A program made the translations under genes and the position numbers. A model generated the notes under the pieces. The model was not told the DNA's origin. It saw nothing but the letters and a program-made list of their open reading frames with translations, and did not search any database. Shown one piece after another: positions 1 through 11,153 of a DNA stretch of 64,000 nucleotides; positions within the stretch are counted from its first letter, which is position 1; each line of letters starts with the position of its first letter. Origin of the DNA: Epiperipatus broadwayi (lineage: Eukaryota > Onychophora > Udeonychophora > Euonychophora > Peripatidae); assembly GCA_028023455.1 (NCBI GenBank), contig JAQFVV010006711.1:124001-188000 (forward strand), in the 5' to 3' direction.

Positions 1-1513
1 CAAGTACCTCCTATATCTATTATATCTTCCGATTTGCTCAGAATTTTAAATGAAGAAGTGAGACAAGCAATTAAATTTATGAAGAAAGAAAAGGCTCCAG
101 GTAATGATGGAATTATAATTGATTAATTAAAAGAAGCAGGTGAAGAAATAGAAACTTTTTTAGAAAAGTTATATACCAAATGTCTAAATGATAAAGATGT
201 ACAAGATGATTGGAAGAATGCAAAATTAATATTAATATTTAAAAAATAAGAAGATATTAGAAATTACAGACCTATTAGTCTTTTATCAGTTTTATACAAA
301 ATTTTTACCAAGATAATTACAAGTCAACTACAGAGAACATTGGATTTCCACCAAGAGAACAAACTGGATTTAAAAGTGGTTTTAGTACAATAGATTATAT
401 CCAGCTATTGAGAAAAGTTATAGAAAAAACAAATAAACATGAGTTGCCTTTATGTTTTGGATTTGTAGATTATGAAAAAGCATTTGATTCTATAAACATT
501 TCTTTAATGATTAAAGCATTGGATCATAATGATTAAAGCATTGGATCATCAAGGTATAGATCCAGGATATTATCACATTTTAAAGAATATTTATAAAAAT
601 ACAGCAGCAACAATTAGATCCCATAATGATATTAAGACAGGGTGACTCCATATCTCCAAAACTTTTTACAGCAGTGCTGCAAAAAATATTTTGTGGATTA
701 AAATGGGAAGCCAAAGGAATGAAAGTATATGGAGATTATTTAAGTCATTTAGATTTTGCAGATGATGTAGTTGTTTTTGCAAATAATGCTTTGAGCTACA
801 GGAAATGTTGCCAGAGTTATCAGATGAAAGTAGGAAAGTAGAACTAAACATAAATATTAAAAAGACTAAAGTAATGTTTAATGGACTTTCTCAAAATTCG
901 AAAATAAAGATTGATTATGATGAGCTAGAAGAAGTTAACAGCTACAAATTAATAGAGATAAAAACATAATGGATGAAATTAATCATAGAATTAAACTTGG
1001 TTGGAGGGCTTTTGGTAGAAATAACTTGATACTAAAAGGAAATATGCCTATGTGTTTGAAAATGAAGGTTTTTAATAAATGTGTTTTACCAGTTCTTACT
1101 TAGAGATCTGAGACTTGGACACTTAATAGAAGAGCGATACAGAGACTTCATACCACTAAAAGAAGTATGGAGAGATGCATGTTGGAAGTAATAAGAAGAA
1201 ATCAAAAACACAATATATTGGTAAGAGAACAAACAGGTGTTACTGACCTCATTGAAAACATTAAAAAACTGAAATGAAGTTGGGCTGGACATATTTCTAG
1301 AAGAGATGATAATAGATGGACAATTGAAATCTTAAACCGGATTCCAAGAGACTGTAAAAGACCCAAAAAGAGATCACATGTGGGATGGATGGATGAAATA
1401 AGAAAGTATGCAGGGGTGATGTGGAGAAGAGAAGCCAAAGATCGGAGATGGATTGAACTTGGAAAGATCTTTATCCTGCAGTAGATTGATAATGATTGAT
1501 GATGATGATGATA
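1..1513 (+). mobile_element. RTE-type non-LTR retrotransposon, decayed copy A (5' part outside window)
   Basis: This is the 3' half of a LINE whose better copies lie at 7613-10785 and 32975-35662. Translated in pieces it gives reverse-transcriptase signatures: KAPGNDGI near 90-117, NYRPISLLS near 260, GFVDYEKAFDS (palm motif A) near 460-490, RQGDSISPKLFTAVL near 635-680, and LDFADDVVVF (catalytic FADD) at about 748-775. A C-terminal region with LNRRAIQRL-like sequence follows. Stops (for example IID*LKE near 120) and frameshifts break it throughout. It ends in a GAT microsatellite at about 1494-1513, matching the 3' end of the copy at 35662; short tandem 3' tails are typical of RTE elements. 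Non-functional. The family assignment rests on the RT/C-terminal motifs and tail type, not on a phylogeny. Confidence 0.85.
506..549 (+). repeat. 22-nt perfect tandem duplication inside RTE copy A
   Basis: The 22 nt at 506-527 are repeated exactly at 528-549 (unit starts AATGATTAAAGCATTGG). The other RTE copies carry one unit. Because 22 is not a multiple of 3, the duplication shifts the RT frame between motif A and the RQGDS motif. It looks like a private slippage or repair event after insertion. Confidence 0.9.
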
Positions 1514-2482
1514 TTTTAAAATCTGGAGAATGGCTAATAGACATTATTTCAACAATTATGAATTTTTTGAAAAAAATTTCCATGTAATAAAATGTAAAAT
1601 TTTTAGATAATTTTTAAATTTAGTCCCTTTTGTTTTTCTATTATCTTTTGTGCTTATATTAAATATGAATAAACATAATATTAAATAATTCATATATGCA
1701 CTTAATATACAAAAAATTCTTTAGCTAATGGTTTTGACTGTTCAACAGTCAGACTGTACATACCTAAACATATAAAATAAATGTTTCACTTTATTATGCT
1801 ATACACAAACAATAAAATTGACTATATAGTATATATCTTCTAAAATTAAAATAAATTTAATTTATATTAAATTCTAAATTTAATTTATTAATATTTTAAA
1901 GCTTTATATAGTACTTCTATCTATATACATATATAAGGCCTTAAAAACATTGATAGATTAAATTAAGAACATAATATAAATTTTAGATCTAATCTAAAAA
2001 TAACATAAATAATAACATATTATGAAAGAGATCATTTAAGCTCCTCTAATAGTTTATTATTTAATTGAGACCTAAAATACTATACAAAGCCAAATTTTGA
2101 ACTGTGATGACAATACAAATATTGTACTTCATCAACAGTTCCAAACCCAACATTATAATCACCATTCAGAATAAGCTTGATATTATTTATATTAAGATTT
2201 CACATAATTTATTTCAAGTGTAAAATATCAAACACATATTACTATTAGGTGTAACATTCTTTAAAGTTAACAAACAAGTTTAATTTTATTCAGAATAGAA
2301 AAAAATCATAATTACTATTTTATTTTTTACAAATCTTATTATTAACGTATATGTGTATGCATATCTGTAAAGGGAATATTTATGAAATTCACAATTATTA
2401 AAGTATTGGTTTTTACACAATAATAAATATGAATATAGTCAGTTATATAATCAAAATATTATAGAGCCTATACTTAATAATA
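1514..2482. other. AT-rich spacer, no gene seen
   Basis: Low-complexity AT-rich DNA between two LINE copies. I see no convincing ORF, RNA gene or complete element. A short stretch near 2091-2110 resembles one near 6480 but is too short to interpret. Confidence 0.6.
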
Positions 2483-3679
2483 TTGTGATGTGATGCATTG
2501 TGACTTCTTCTTATATGGAGACAGGAATCTTTCAGCAACTATTCCCAGAGAAACCTGTTAGCCACTTTACCTTCTTTTTCCATTCCCCACCATAAGTTTT
2601 CCTATAATCTGCTCCATCCCATTTCCACAACATAATCTTTGTCAACTCCATGGCCTTCATATCTAAATCCCCCTTATCTTTTCCCAAACCCAGCATAAAA
2701 ACCAATAACCCACTTTCTGTATAATCACTTTGTTCATATTTATTCTTTCATAACTTCATTATTTGTACCATTTCTTCTTTCAAGCAACACATGCCTAATA
2801 TTTATTATGCCTTCCTTACACAACTCGCAGACTAAATCACCCATATTTTTCCATTTACATGTATATTCCCTTGTTGCTAAAGATCCCATTCAAGCCTTAA
2901 GCAATAAACTGCCTTCCTTACTATTATCATAAATTAACTTGCATTTAAACTTTTTACTCTCCATACTAGTTCTCTATCTCTTCAACTCCCTATTCTTTAT
3001 TAATGCATCTATTCTTCTATCTCATTCCATACCACTATAACACTCAACAATCCTCCAAACACAATCATCCCACCTTTTGTACAAATATACTGATATAAAT
3101 TCTTTATTCAAATCTTCTGCATACCGCATTACCTTTCTCACCCATTTTGTTGCCTGCCCTTTACTCATAACCCAATTAAATACTATTTTGGCTATTCTTT
3201 TATTATCCATAAACTGCAATCTACTGAACATTTTCATTTTGCTTTTTGCATCTCTCATATAAAAACTTGACCATCCCATTTCTCTTTAAATTGCCTCCTT
3301 TGCTGTCTACACATCTGCATCTAATGCGTGTCTTCCTACTTCCCTTTGTACTTTTTCTAAGTAATCTAATACCCCTTTACTATGTTAACTCTACTACTGT
3401 AACTCCCATACAATTCTAGCTATATCATATTTATTATATTAAAATACTGTTAATTTCTTTATCAATCCCTTTCACTTCTTTGCTTCATTTATCATTTTTT
3501 TCTCCCATTCATCCAAGCAATTTTTCTGATTACTTAAGATGATTCCCAAATAACTATATATATCCACGATATTTAACTATATCCCTCAATAAAAATTATT
3601 CATCATCTTTTTCCCTAGTATTAACCATCATTATATTCAATTTTTCTTCACTAAATTTAATCCCCATTTCTTTACCCAC

Positions 3680-4600
3680 CCTGTGCATATCCTCAGCATA
3701 ACTTCCATATCTTCTCTTCTTTCTGCACACATAAAGACATTATCTGCAAAAAAAAGTCCCGATAAAGTATATACTTCTTTGCCACCTATTAACAGTATCT
3801 CCATCCCTCTTCCTAGTCTTTCTATTGCTCTCTCTCCATTTCACTCAAATACAACAAAAACAGAGCATCCTTGCCTTAGTCCCACCCCATTTTTAACTTT
3901 ACCTGATTCAATATTCCCTAATTGATATGTATAATAATTATTTTTATATAATCTCTTAATTAATATCTACTAAGGCTTTATCCATTCCCAAATTTGCTAA
4001 ACTTATCCATGACCTATTTCTATTTACTCTATCATATGCCTTCTCTATATCTATAAAACTCATATGTAACTGTTTACTTGAATTCCTACTCATATCCATA
4101 AGTTGTGTAACTACAAATAAACTATCTCCTATATGCCTATCTGACCTAAAACCTTCTTGCATTTCCCCCACTACACTATTTTCTGCCATCCATTTGCATC
4201 TCTTCCAGCCATCATATATGGAAAAACTTTATATAAAACTGATGTTACTGCTATCGGTCTATAATTGTTTAACTTTCTATGATCCTTACCCTTTCCTTTA
4301 AATAATAATCTTACTCTTGTATTACTCCACCTACCCAGAAAAACTGTCTTCTGTGTAATCTTATTAAAACAGTAATAGCTTTACTATTGCCCTATGCCCT
4401 AAATTCATCACCATCTCTGCTGCCCATCCATCTAAACCTCTTGTTTTCCCATTTTTCAATTTTTCCCCTGCCTCATTCAGTTCATTTTCTGTAAACCTAA
4501 TATTCCGATTACTTTATAATTTCATATTTTCTATCCCCCTATCCTTCACATCTAACATCTTTTCTATATCTATTACATACCTATTTAAGATTCTCTCTAA
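3680..4600 (-). pseudogene. Reverse transcriptase remnant of LINE family 2
   Basis: Read on the minus strand, the RT palm is recognisable: QEGFRSDRHIGDSLFVVTQL followed by SFIDIEKAYDRVNR (motif A, Asp present) at about 4189-4020. Further down comes GLFFADNVFMCAERREDMEVML near 3760-3690. The last is the FADD catalytic box with the second Asp changed to Asn. Sequence between the blocks is frameshifted. In the plus-strand copy at 11988-13352 the same box reads FVDD. Confidence 0.7.
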
Positions 4601-4964
4601 TTCTTCTTTAGTTACACTCTGTTCCCTCATCATCTAGTAATACTATCTCTCCCCTACATTTATCTTTTTAATGTAATTCCAAAATTTTTACTTCCATCTC
4701 TTCCACTTCTATTAATATCCAACAATTTACTATTCAACTTCATTCTCTCTCTACAATGATCTATTTTAGCTCATTTCTTTTCCCATTTAGCATTAATATC
4801 TTTTTCACTTTCTTTGTTCTTAATATCAGACTTATATTCTCTGCATGTTTTTTGCCTCTTTTACACTTTTACTAACTCATTTTTTATTACTTTTATTCTT
4901 CTGAATATTCTCACCTAAAACCCTATTTGCCACTTTTTCTATTTTATCACACCAGTCCTTATAC

Positions 4965-5833
4965 TCACCCCCAACCAACTCTTCCATGGTTTTTTTCAAC
5001 TTGTATTTTATACTCTTCCAACTCATTTTTATCATTACCTCTCCATCCACATCTTTCATTATTGCTTTTACTTTTATTTCTATTCTCCATCATATTAGTA
5101 ACCATTTCAATTACAAAGAAATTATGATCACTATTACATATTCTCTCTTTATTATCAAACACCTTAATTTTCCGTACTTTTTCATTCCCTCTTTCTCTAC
5201 CAATACATAATCTATTGTGTGGAATAATATTATTGCTAGACCATGTGTATTGTCCCTCATAAATATTTGATAAATTTCCAATGCTCAAATTCACTCTCTG
5301 ACAAAATTTCTTCAAAAGTTGTCCATTCTTATTATCTACATCATCAATTTCTTCAATATGCCCATTTATACCTCCTATAACTATTTTTCTCTTTTCTTTA
5401 AAATTCTGTATATCCTTAACTAGGCATTCATATATGCTACTATTCCACTCCATTATAGTTTGACTATCTCCAGTAGCTATATAAACTATAGCCACCATCC
5501 ATTCTTGTTTTCAAAACCTTATTTCAAATCACAAATGTTCTTGGCATTTAACAGTATTTAAATTTTTTTTGATATAACACCTATACCACCACCCCTTTTT
5601 TCTTTCTCTTTTCTATTTATACCCTGCCATACCAAATCTTCCAAAATAGGTTCTTCTTCAATTGCTTTATTTAGTTCCAGCCACTTTTCTAGTCTCCTAC
5701 CACTTTGCATATTCAAATACCCAATTTCTTTTTTCCTAACTACTCTTTTATAAATTCTTTTAATTCTTTCTTCTCCATTACATTTATAAATAATTTGCTT
5801 ACCATTAATTTTACAGACCCATTCCCTCTCCAC
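4965..5833 (-). pseudogene. APE-like endonuclease domain of LINE family 2 (frameshifted)
   Basis: Two overlapping-family frames make up the domain. The first, 5833-5558, contains IGYLNMQSGRRLEKWLELN and a RGGGIGVISKK block, the usual start of LINE endonucleases. The second, 5498-4965, has VAIVYIATGD, KIVIGGINGHIEEID (the GDxNGH block, with Asp replaced by Gly-Ile context), NKNGQLLKKFCQRVNL, TWSSNN and the terminal SDHNFF block. A frameshift near 5500-5560 separates them. The normal function is nicking target DNA for target-primed reverse transcription. The damaged GDxN block and the frameshift make it inactive here. Confidence 0.75.
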
Positions 5834-5976
5834 ATCTACACTTATATCTAAATCACCTACCCTTTGCTTACTTCTTACATCCCATCCATTCTTCTTCTTT
5901 TTGATAGTAGTGCAATTTACAACCCAACTCCCCTTTATAAGTTTCCTGAATTATATTCTTTATAAATCAGACTCCC

Positions 5977-6432
5977 TCAAACTTCACATCCTTGTTTTCC
6001 TAAGTGTAATCCGTCTTTACTATATAATTCCCTCTTTTCAATAAACCAATCCCACATACCCACAAACATAACATCATTTTTCTCATACAATTTTTTCAAC
6101 CTCTCATTAATAGAACATGTCTTATCTAACAAATGCCTCTTGTAAAATCTTGGTAATAATTCAACTATTCCTACTCTTCTTTTAATCTTATTTAAATTCC
6201 TAATTAATTCTATATACTCATCCATTACTCTCTCTGATGGTTCTGACAAATTATTAGTCCCTACTATAACATACACATCTTTACTACATTGCTTTTTTAC
6301 TTTATTTGTCACATCCCTAATTCTAGCTCCAGGCAAACATACTTTTACATACCTACTTCTATTCTTCATTGCAATTATATCCCCACATCCTCTAATTAGC
6401 GAATCTCCTATCAATACTGTCTCGTTAAGCAC
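5977..6432 (-). pseudogene. SGNH/GDSL esterase-like domain of LINE family 2
   Basis: The open frame of 151 residues starts at a GTG codon (MLNETVLIGDSLIRG by start rules); the true start was probably further upstream and is lost by truncation. All SGNH blocks are visible: GDS with Ser at residue 11 (block I), the Gly of LPGARI at about 35 (block II), GTNN with Asn at 60 (block III), and DGLHLGKQG with Asp 140 and His 143 (block V). Such domains hydrolyse ester bonds, and in CR1-type LINEs they are thought to act in RNP or lipid-membrane interactions; that role is family knowledge, not seen here. It lies directly upstream of the endonuclease, separated by a stop and about 140 nt, so the two may once have been one ORF. 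The domain itself is intact, unlike the rest of the element. Confidence 0.8.
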
Positions 6433-6436
6433 CCTC

Positions 6437-7440
6437 TATTATATCATTATTTAATTAAAATATAAGATGTTGTTTAATAGCCAAATTTTGAATAGTGAAC
6501 TATAACAAAGCAAAACTTACAGAAATAGTTTCAGGGGAATCTCCTTTATTAGTTTTGCCAAGTTCCATCATCAAAACTACAACCAGAATCAAATTTAATA
6601 GATTCTTTCTAATTAAATAGTTATAAACGGTAAACTCCACATACTAAATATTTCCATAAAAATACAGCATTAAAATACTTGTAAATAAAAAAAACAGTCC
6701 AACTTTGGTGAACTGTGAAAATATAAATATACATGCTTATTATAATTGTTAAAAAAATTATCACTAATTATTAAAATCCCAGGCTGAGAATAAGCTGTAA
6801 CTGTTTTATTTTTGATTTTTTTGACAATGAAAGATGATGAAGATATTTATATTTTTATAGCTCACAGAAATTGATCTGCTTTAATTTGTATTTATATAAT
6901 AATAATAATATTTGTAAAAATAAAATTGACTATAATTTCTACCTGTCTAGAATTATCGTGAACACTTATAAATTACAAATAATATCATATTCACCAGTTA
7001 TATGTTTCATATTTCACACTTTAAAATAAAGCAGATAAAAGCTTAATGTAAATATGATTATAGCCTATTTGTGGTTAATTATGTTGGGTTAACGCCACTC
7101 ATAAAAAGATTCCTTTGAAACCAGTCTTATGAGTTTTGTATGATTTGGCTATTATATATTATAATATTTTAGTTAAATAATAGTAGCTAATAAATGATGC
7201 TTAAATGCTCTCTCCTCTTAATACATAGCTCTACAATGTATTAATTAAAAATTTTAATTATATAATAAGTAAAAAAGACATACATATCAATGAATTAATG
7301 AAATATATATATATTATGTAATCTGTGATATATTTATTTAAACTGATTATAACTTTTGAGTTTTGAATGAAATATAAGTGTAAACTATTAAAACGTCATA
7401 AGACTACCATTTCTTCTTCTTGCTCAGGCTGTTAAAATAG
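6437..7440. other. AT-rich spacer, no gene seen
   Basis: About 1 kb of AT-rich DNA with AATAAT-type microsatellite near 6898-6912. A 12-nt inverted match (TAATAGCCAAAT near 6474, complement near 7148) is present but too short to call a transposon. No coding signal. Confidence 0.55.
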
Positions 7441-7612
7441 TAGCAATATGATGCGATGCATGGTAACCTCCTTATACGGAGTCGGAATCTCTCAGCCACT
7501 GTGTCCAGAGAAACCTATTAGCCACTTTACTTTCCCTTTCCATTCCCTGTCCTAAGTTTTCCCATATTCTTCTCTATCCTGTTACATCTCTTTCCCACAA
7601 CATAATCTTTGT
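7441..7612 (-). mobile_element. LINE family 2, 3'-end fragment abutting RTE copy B
   Basis: This stretch aligns with the 3' end of copy C (2483-2660): the same run covering the TCTCAGCCACTGTGTCC, AGAGAAACCTATTAGCC and CATAATCTTTGTCAA blocks. It stops abruptly at GTCAA, where RTE copy B begins. Same orientation as copy C. Only the last ~170 bp of the element are present. Confidence 0.75.
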
Positions 7613-7626
7613 CAACCATTATCAAT

Positions 7627-8298
7627 CTACTGCAGGATGAAGGTCTCTCCAAGTTCAATCCACCTTTTCCTATCTTTAGCTTGTCTTCTCCACATCACCC
7701 CTGCACACTTTCTTATTTCATTTATCCATCTCACATGTGGTCTCTTTCTGGATCTTTTATAATCTCTTGGAATCCAGTTTAAAATTTCAATTGTCCATCT
7801 ATTATCATCTCTTCTAACAATATGTCCAGCCCAACTCCACTTAAGTCTTTTAATTTTTTCAATGAGGTCAGTAACACCTGTTTGTTCTCTTACCCATACA
7901 TTGCGTTTTTGATCCCTTCTTGTTACTCCCAACATGCATCTCTCCATACTTCTTTGAGTGGTCTGAAGTCTCTGTATTGCTCTTCTATTAAGTGTCCAAG
8001 TCTCAGATCCATAAGTAAGAACTGGCAAAACACATTTATTAAAAACCTTCCTTTTTAAACACATAGGCATATTTCCTTTTAGTATCAAGTTATTTCTACC
8101 AAAAGCACTCCAAACAAGTTTAATTCTATGATTAATTTCATCCATTATATTTCCATCTGTATTAATAATCTGACCAAGGTATTTGTAACTGTTAACTTCT
8201 TCTAACTCATCATAATCAATCTTTATTTTCATATTTTGAGAAAATCTATTAAACATTACTTTAGTCTTTTTAACATTTATCTTTAGTCCTACTTTCAT
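7627..8298 (-). pseudogene. RTE C-terminal domain (thumb and downstream)
   Basis: The frame of 223 residues begins with VGLKINVKKTKVMF and runs through EEVNSYKYLGQIINTDG, LPVLTYGSETWTLNRR, QRLQTTQRSMERCMLGV, LKWSWAGHIVRR and RPHVRWINEIRKC to a stop shortly before the 3' end. This order (NxxKTKVM, YLGxxI, YGxETW, R-x-M-LGV, GHxxR, RP-x-RW) is typical of the C-terminal half of RTE-type proteins. It overlaps the preceding RT frame by about 28 nt, marking a frameshift near 8280. Confidence 0.85.
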
Positions 8299-9415
8299 CT
8301 GATAACTCCTGCAACATTTCCTGTAGCTCTAAAGCATTATTTTCCAAGACAACCACATCATCTGCAAAATCTAAATGACTTAAATAATCTCCATTTACTT
8401 TCACTCCTTTAGCTTCCCATTTTAATCCACAAAATACTTCTTGTAGCACTGCTGTAAAAAGTTTTGGAGATATGGAGTCACCCTGTCTTACACCCTTTTC
8501 AATATTGATTTTCCTATCATCATTATGTAATCTAATTGTTGCTGTTGCATTTTTATAAATATTCTTTAAAATGTGACAATATCCTGGATCTACATCTTGA
8601 TGATCCAATGCTTTAATTATTGAAAAAATGTTTATAGAAACAAATGCCTTTTCATAGTCTACAAATCCTAAGCATAATGACAACTGATATTCATTTGTCT
8701 TTTCTATAATTTCTCTCAATACCTGGATATGATCTACTGTACTAAAACCACTTTTAAATTCAGCTTGTTCTCTTGGTTGGTGGAAATCCAGTGTTTTCTG
8801 TAGACGAGTTGCAATTATCTTGGTAAAAATTTTGTATAAAACTGATAAAAGACTGATAGGTCTGTAATTTCTAATGTCTTCTTTATCACCTTTTTTAAAT
8901 ATTAATATTAATACGGCATTTTTCCAATCATCTGGTACATCTTTATCATTTAGACATTTGGTATATAACTTTGCTAAAAAAAATTCTATTTCTTCACCTG
9001 CTTCTTTTAATATATCAATTATAATTCCATCATTACCTGGAGCCTTCCCTTTCTTCATAAATTTAATTGCATGTCTCACTTCCTCATTCAAAATTCTGGG
9101 CAATTCGGAAGATATAATAGGTATAGGAGGCACTTGTTCTTTATTACTATATAATTCTTGATAGAAGTCTTCTACGCATTTCATGATGTCATCTCTTTTT
9201 AATAATAATGCCATCTTTATTCTTATTGCAGATATAAATTTCCTACCAATACCAAAATGTTGTTTTACACTCTTTAGACTTTTATTCTCTTCTACAGTTT
9301 TCCTTACTAGTTCACAATTATACTTTCTTATATCATTTTCAACTCTTTTCCGCACCATTTTACAAATTTCAAGATATTCAATCTTTTTTAATGCATCATT
9401 GTTGTATATCCTCAT
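8270..9415 (-). pseudogene. RTE reverse transcriptase, open frame with intact FADD
   Basis: The frame of 381 residues covers most of an RTE-type RT. Residues 123-131 are GKAPGNDGI, 183-190 NYRPISLL, 251-258 FVDYEKAF (motif A, Asp 253), 309-315 VRQGDSI (motif B region) and 348-353 LDFADD (motif C, both Asp present). The frame ends just after the palm, and the thumb/C-terminal part continues in another frame at 8298-7627. It would copy element RNA into DNA at a nicked target. It is one frameshift away from its C-terminal part and its endonuclease is broken, so the copy is dead. Among the window's RTE copies this is the best RT. Confidence 0.85.
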
Positions 9416-9450
9416 ATTCCTTCATAAATTCTCTAGTCTCAATAGAAATT

Positions 9451-10426
9451 TTATTGGTCAATTAGCTGCTTTTTTCTACCAGCTATCTTTATTGCAGTTT
9501 TCAAAAGTGTATTGATTATTTTCCTATTAATGTCATTCAAATCTGAATCATGTTCAAAATCTACTAATACTTGAAACCAATTTGTAAGTTCTAATTTAAA
9601 TTCATTAGAATGTTTCTGAAGATTAGGAATATCAACTGTAAATATTGTTTTTCTTAATAATTTTTGTCTCTCTAGTTTTGCATTAACATGTATCTTACAT
9701 CTTACTAATCGATGATCACTTCCTGTGTTAAATTTATTAAGAACATTACAATCTTGAAATATGTATTTTCTGTTAGTCAAAATATAATCCAATTCTGCTG
9801 TACCTTCATTTGGATGCTTCCATGTCCATTTCCTTTTAACATTTTTCTCAAAAAAAAAAAAAAGAATTCATAATATAAAGTTTTTCTTTTTCTGCAAACT
9901 CCACAAGTCTATGTCCTCTCTCATTTGTATTACCATAACCAAAATTACGTACAGAATTTTCATCTTTCATTGTTTACCAATTCTAGCATTAAAGTCTCCC
10001 ATAACAATTTTAAAATGTTGTTTACTCTAATCAAAAGCCTTTTGTACATCCATATAAAAATCTTCTATAACTTCACTACTATGAGAACTTGTTGGGGCAT
10101 AAACTTGAATTATCTGCATTTGGTATATGCTATTAAGTTGTAAAACTAATCTTGCCACTCTGTCCAATACACCATCAATCTCCACAATGTTATTCTTCCA
10201 TTTTTTATTTATAATGAATCCTACTCCATTTGTATTTCCAATATTTGTGCCTTTATAGTAGAGTATATGTCCACTTTTTAAATCAATTGTTTCTTCACCT
10301 TTTCTTTTAACTTCACAAAGTCCAATAATGTCCCATTTAATATGACAGTTCTTCTTCTAACTCTTGCAATCTTCCTTCACTTGAAAGTGATCTGCAGTTG
10401 TAAATACCTAAATAAAAAGTCATCAT
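9451..10426 (-). pseudogene. RTE APE-like endonuclease (broken)
   Basis: The coding order on the minus strand runs from MMTFYLGIYNCRSLSSEG at 10426, through the blocks EVKRKGEE and SGHILYYKG and the QVYAPTSSHS-like block, to DYILTNRKYIF and GSDHRLVRCK at 9792-9680, and then a linker to 9451. These are the standard APE-like LINE endonuclease blocks ending in SDHRLV. Stops follow the first 30 codons, and an A-run near 9850-9863 shifts the frame, so no full protein is made. Confidence 0.75.
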
Positions 10427-10785
10427 CAAATGGCACCCTGTGTCCACAATCAGAGGATTCTTAGCACCCTCCACATTTGGCCACCAACCACTGCTTTGGT
10501 TGGTGACTTTAAAGCCTCCTGGGAATAAGGGTCATGATTTATTTTTGTCTGTCATGATTGTATATATTGGAAAAAATATTCTTAAACTCAGAGGTAAAAA
10601 GCCAATAAACTCACCACGCTGACTAATGTGTGATGGTGAGCAGCCCATCCATGTTCGTATACTATATGAATAATCACATAGTAATAACAGCTGCAACGAC
10701 AAGAATGTATGGAGTGGACATTAGCAATTTGCCCTGCTCGGTTCCTTTAAGGCCTCCAAGAGGAATCAAAGGGTCTCCTTTCAGT

Positions 10786-11153
10786 TTTCTATTTTTCCTT
10801 GCAATTATATCTCCACAGAGATTCTCTAATTTGCAAATCTCCTATCAGTACTTTCTCATAGTCTACTTCATCTGTAACATTCTCTATCACCTTGTGGACT
10901 TCCTTATCCACTTCTTTCTTATCATTCCTACTCAATAATTCCTTATATCTATTTACACTTTGTCTCTAATGATTTTAATTTTACTTCTACATCCTTTGCC
11001 TCTTCCGTGATCTTACTTATTCTTTGGCTAACTGTCTCCATTAAACTACAGATTTTTCCATCCATATCTCATCACTCCACTAAAACCATACTCTATCCTA
11101 TCTTCCTCAATTACATTTTGCTCCATTTCTCCTGTCTTTCTCTTTAAACTCTA
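10786..11153 (-). mobile_element. LINE family 2, ORF1 fragment upstream of the SGNH domain
   Basis: On the minus strand this encodes, in broken frames, a Lys/Glu-rich stretch (SKIKIIRDKV, DKEVHKVIENVTDEVDYEK) followed by VLIGDLQIRE. The last part aligns at nucleotide level with the start of the SGNH domain of copy C (ETVLIGDSLIRG), with the nucleophile Ser replaced by Leu after a small indel. It therefore supplies the ORF1 region missing from copy C. It ends at RTE copy B on one side and at the foldback element on the other. Confidence 0.65.

Larger units (their letters stand above)
2483..6436 (-). mobile_element. SGNH-endonuclease-RT LINE (family 2), copy C
   Basis: A ~4-kb LINE read on the minus strand. 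In coding order it has an SGNH/GDSL esterase-like domain (6432-5977), an APE-type endonuclease (about 5833-4965), a Lys/Glu-rich linker (about 5059-4800), RT palm segments (QEGFRSDRHIGDS and SFIDIEKAYDRVNR near 4150-4020; FFADN near 3745), a post-RT region (3279-3022) and a 3' tail. The 3' tail has TCACATCACAA-like repeats and is shared with the fragments at 7441, 13352, 16062 and 61751. The 5' end is truncated just upstream of the GDS block; the piece at 10786-11153 shows that more ORF1 existed upstream. Esterase domains are known in ORF1 of CR1/L2-group LINEs, so a CR1/L2-like or jockey-superfamily place is likely. Frameshifts and stops are numerous, and the second catalytic Asp of the RT motif is Asn. 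Confidence 0.8.
7613..10785 (-). mobile_element. RTE-type LINE, near full-length copy B
   Basis: The most complete RTE copy. On the minus strand it has a ~360-nt 5' untranslated region (10785-10427), an endonuclease starting near 10426 (MMTFYLGIYNCRSL), an RT and a C-terminal domain ending at 7627, then a very short 3' end without the GAT tail of copies A and F. It is about 3.2 kb, a normal length for RTE elements. The endonuclease is broken by stops (after EEELS) and by an A-run frameshift near 9850; the RT is open over 381 codons. Flanking DNA on both sides is LINE family 2 in the same orientation, but the two flanks are not contiguous in that family. Confidence 0.85.

Noticed and set aside
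2085-2185. Similarity of GCCAAATTTTGAA-containing sequence to the region near 6480
   Set aside because: Thirteen identical bases in AT-rich DNA are not enough for a repeat call, and the wider alignment breaks down.
6466-7156. Possible DNA element between TAATAGCCAAAT inverted matches
   Set aside because: Only 12 nt pair, neighbouring bases are simple AT sequence, and no target duplication is visible.
8874-9515. Plus-strand frames of 95 and 110 codons
   Set aside because: Antisense shadows of the RTE reverse transcriptase and endonuclease-linker regions on the minus strand.
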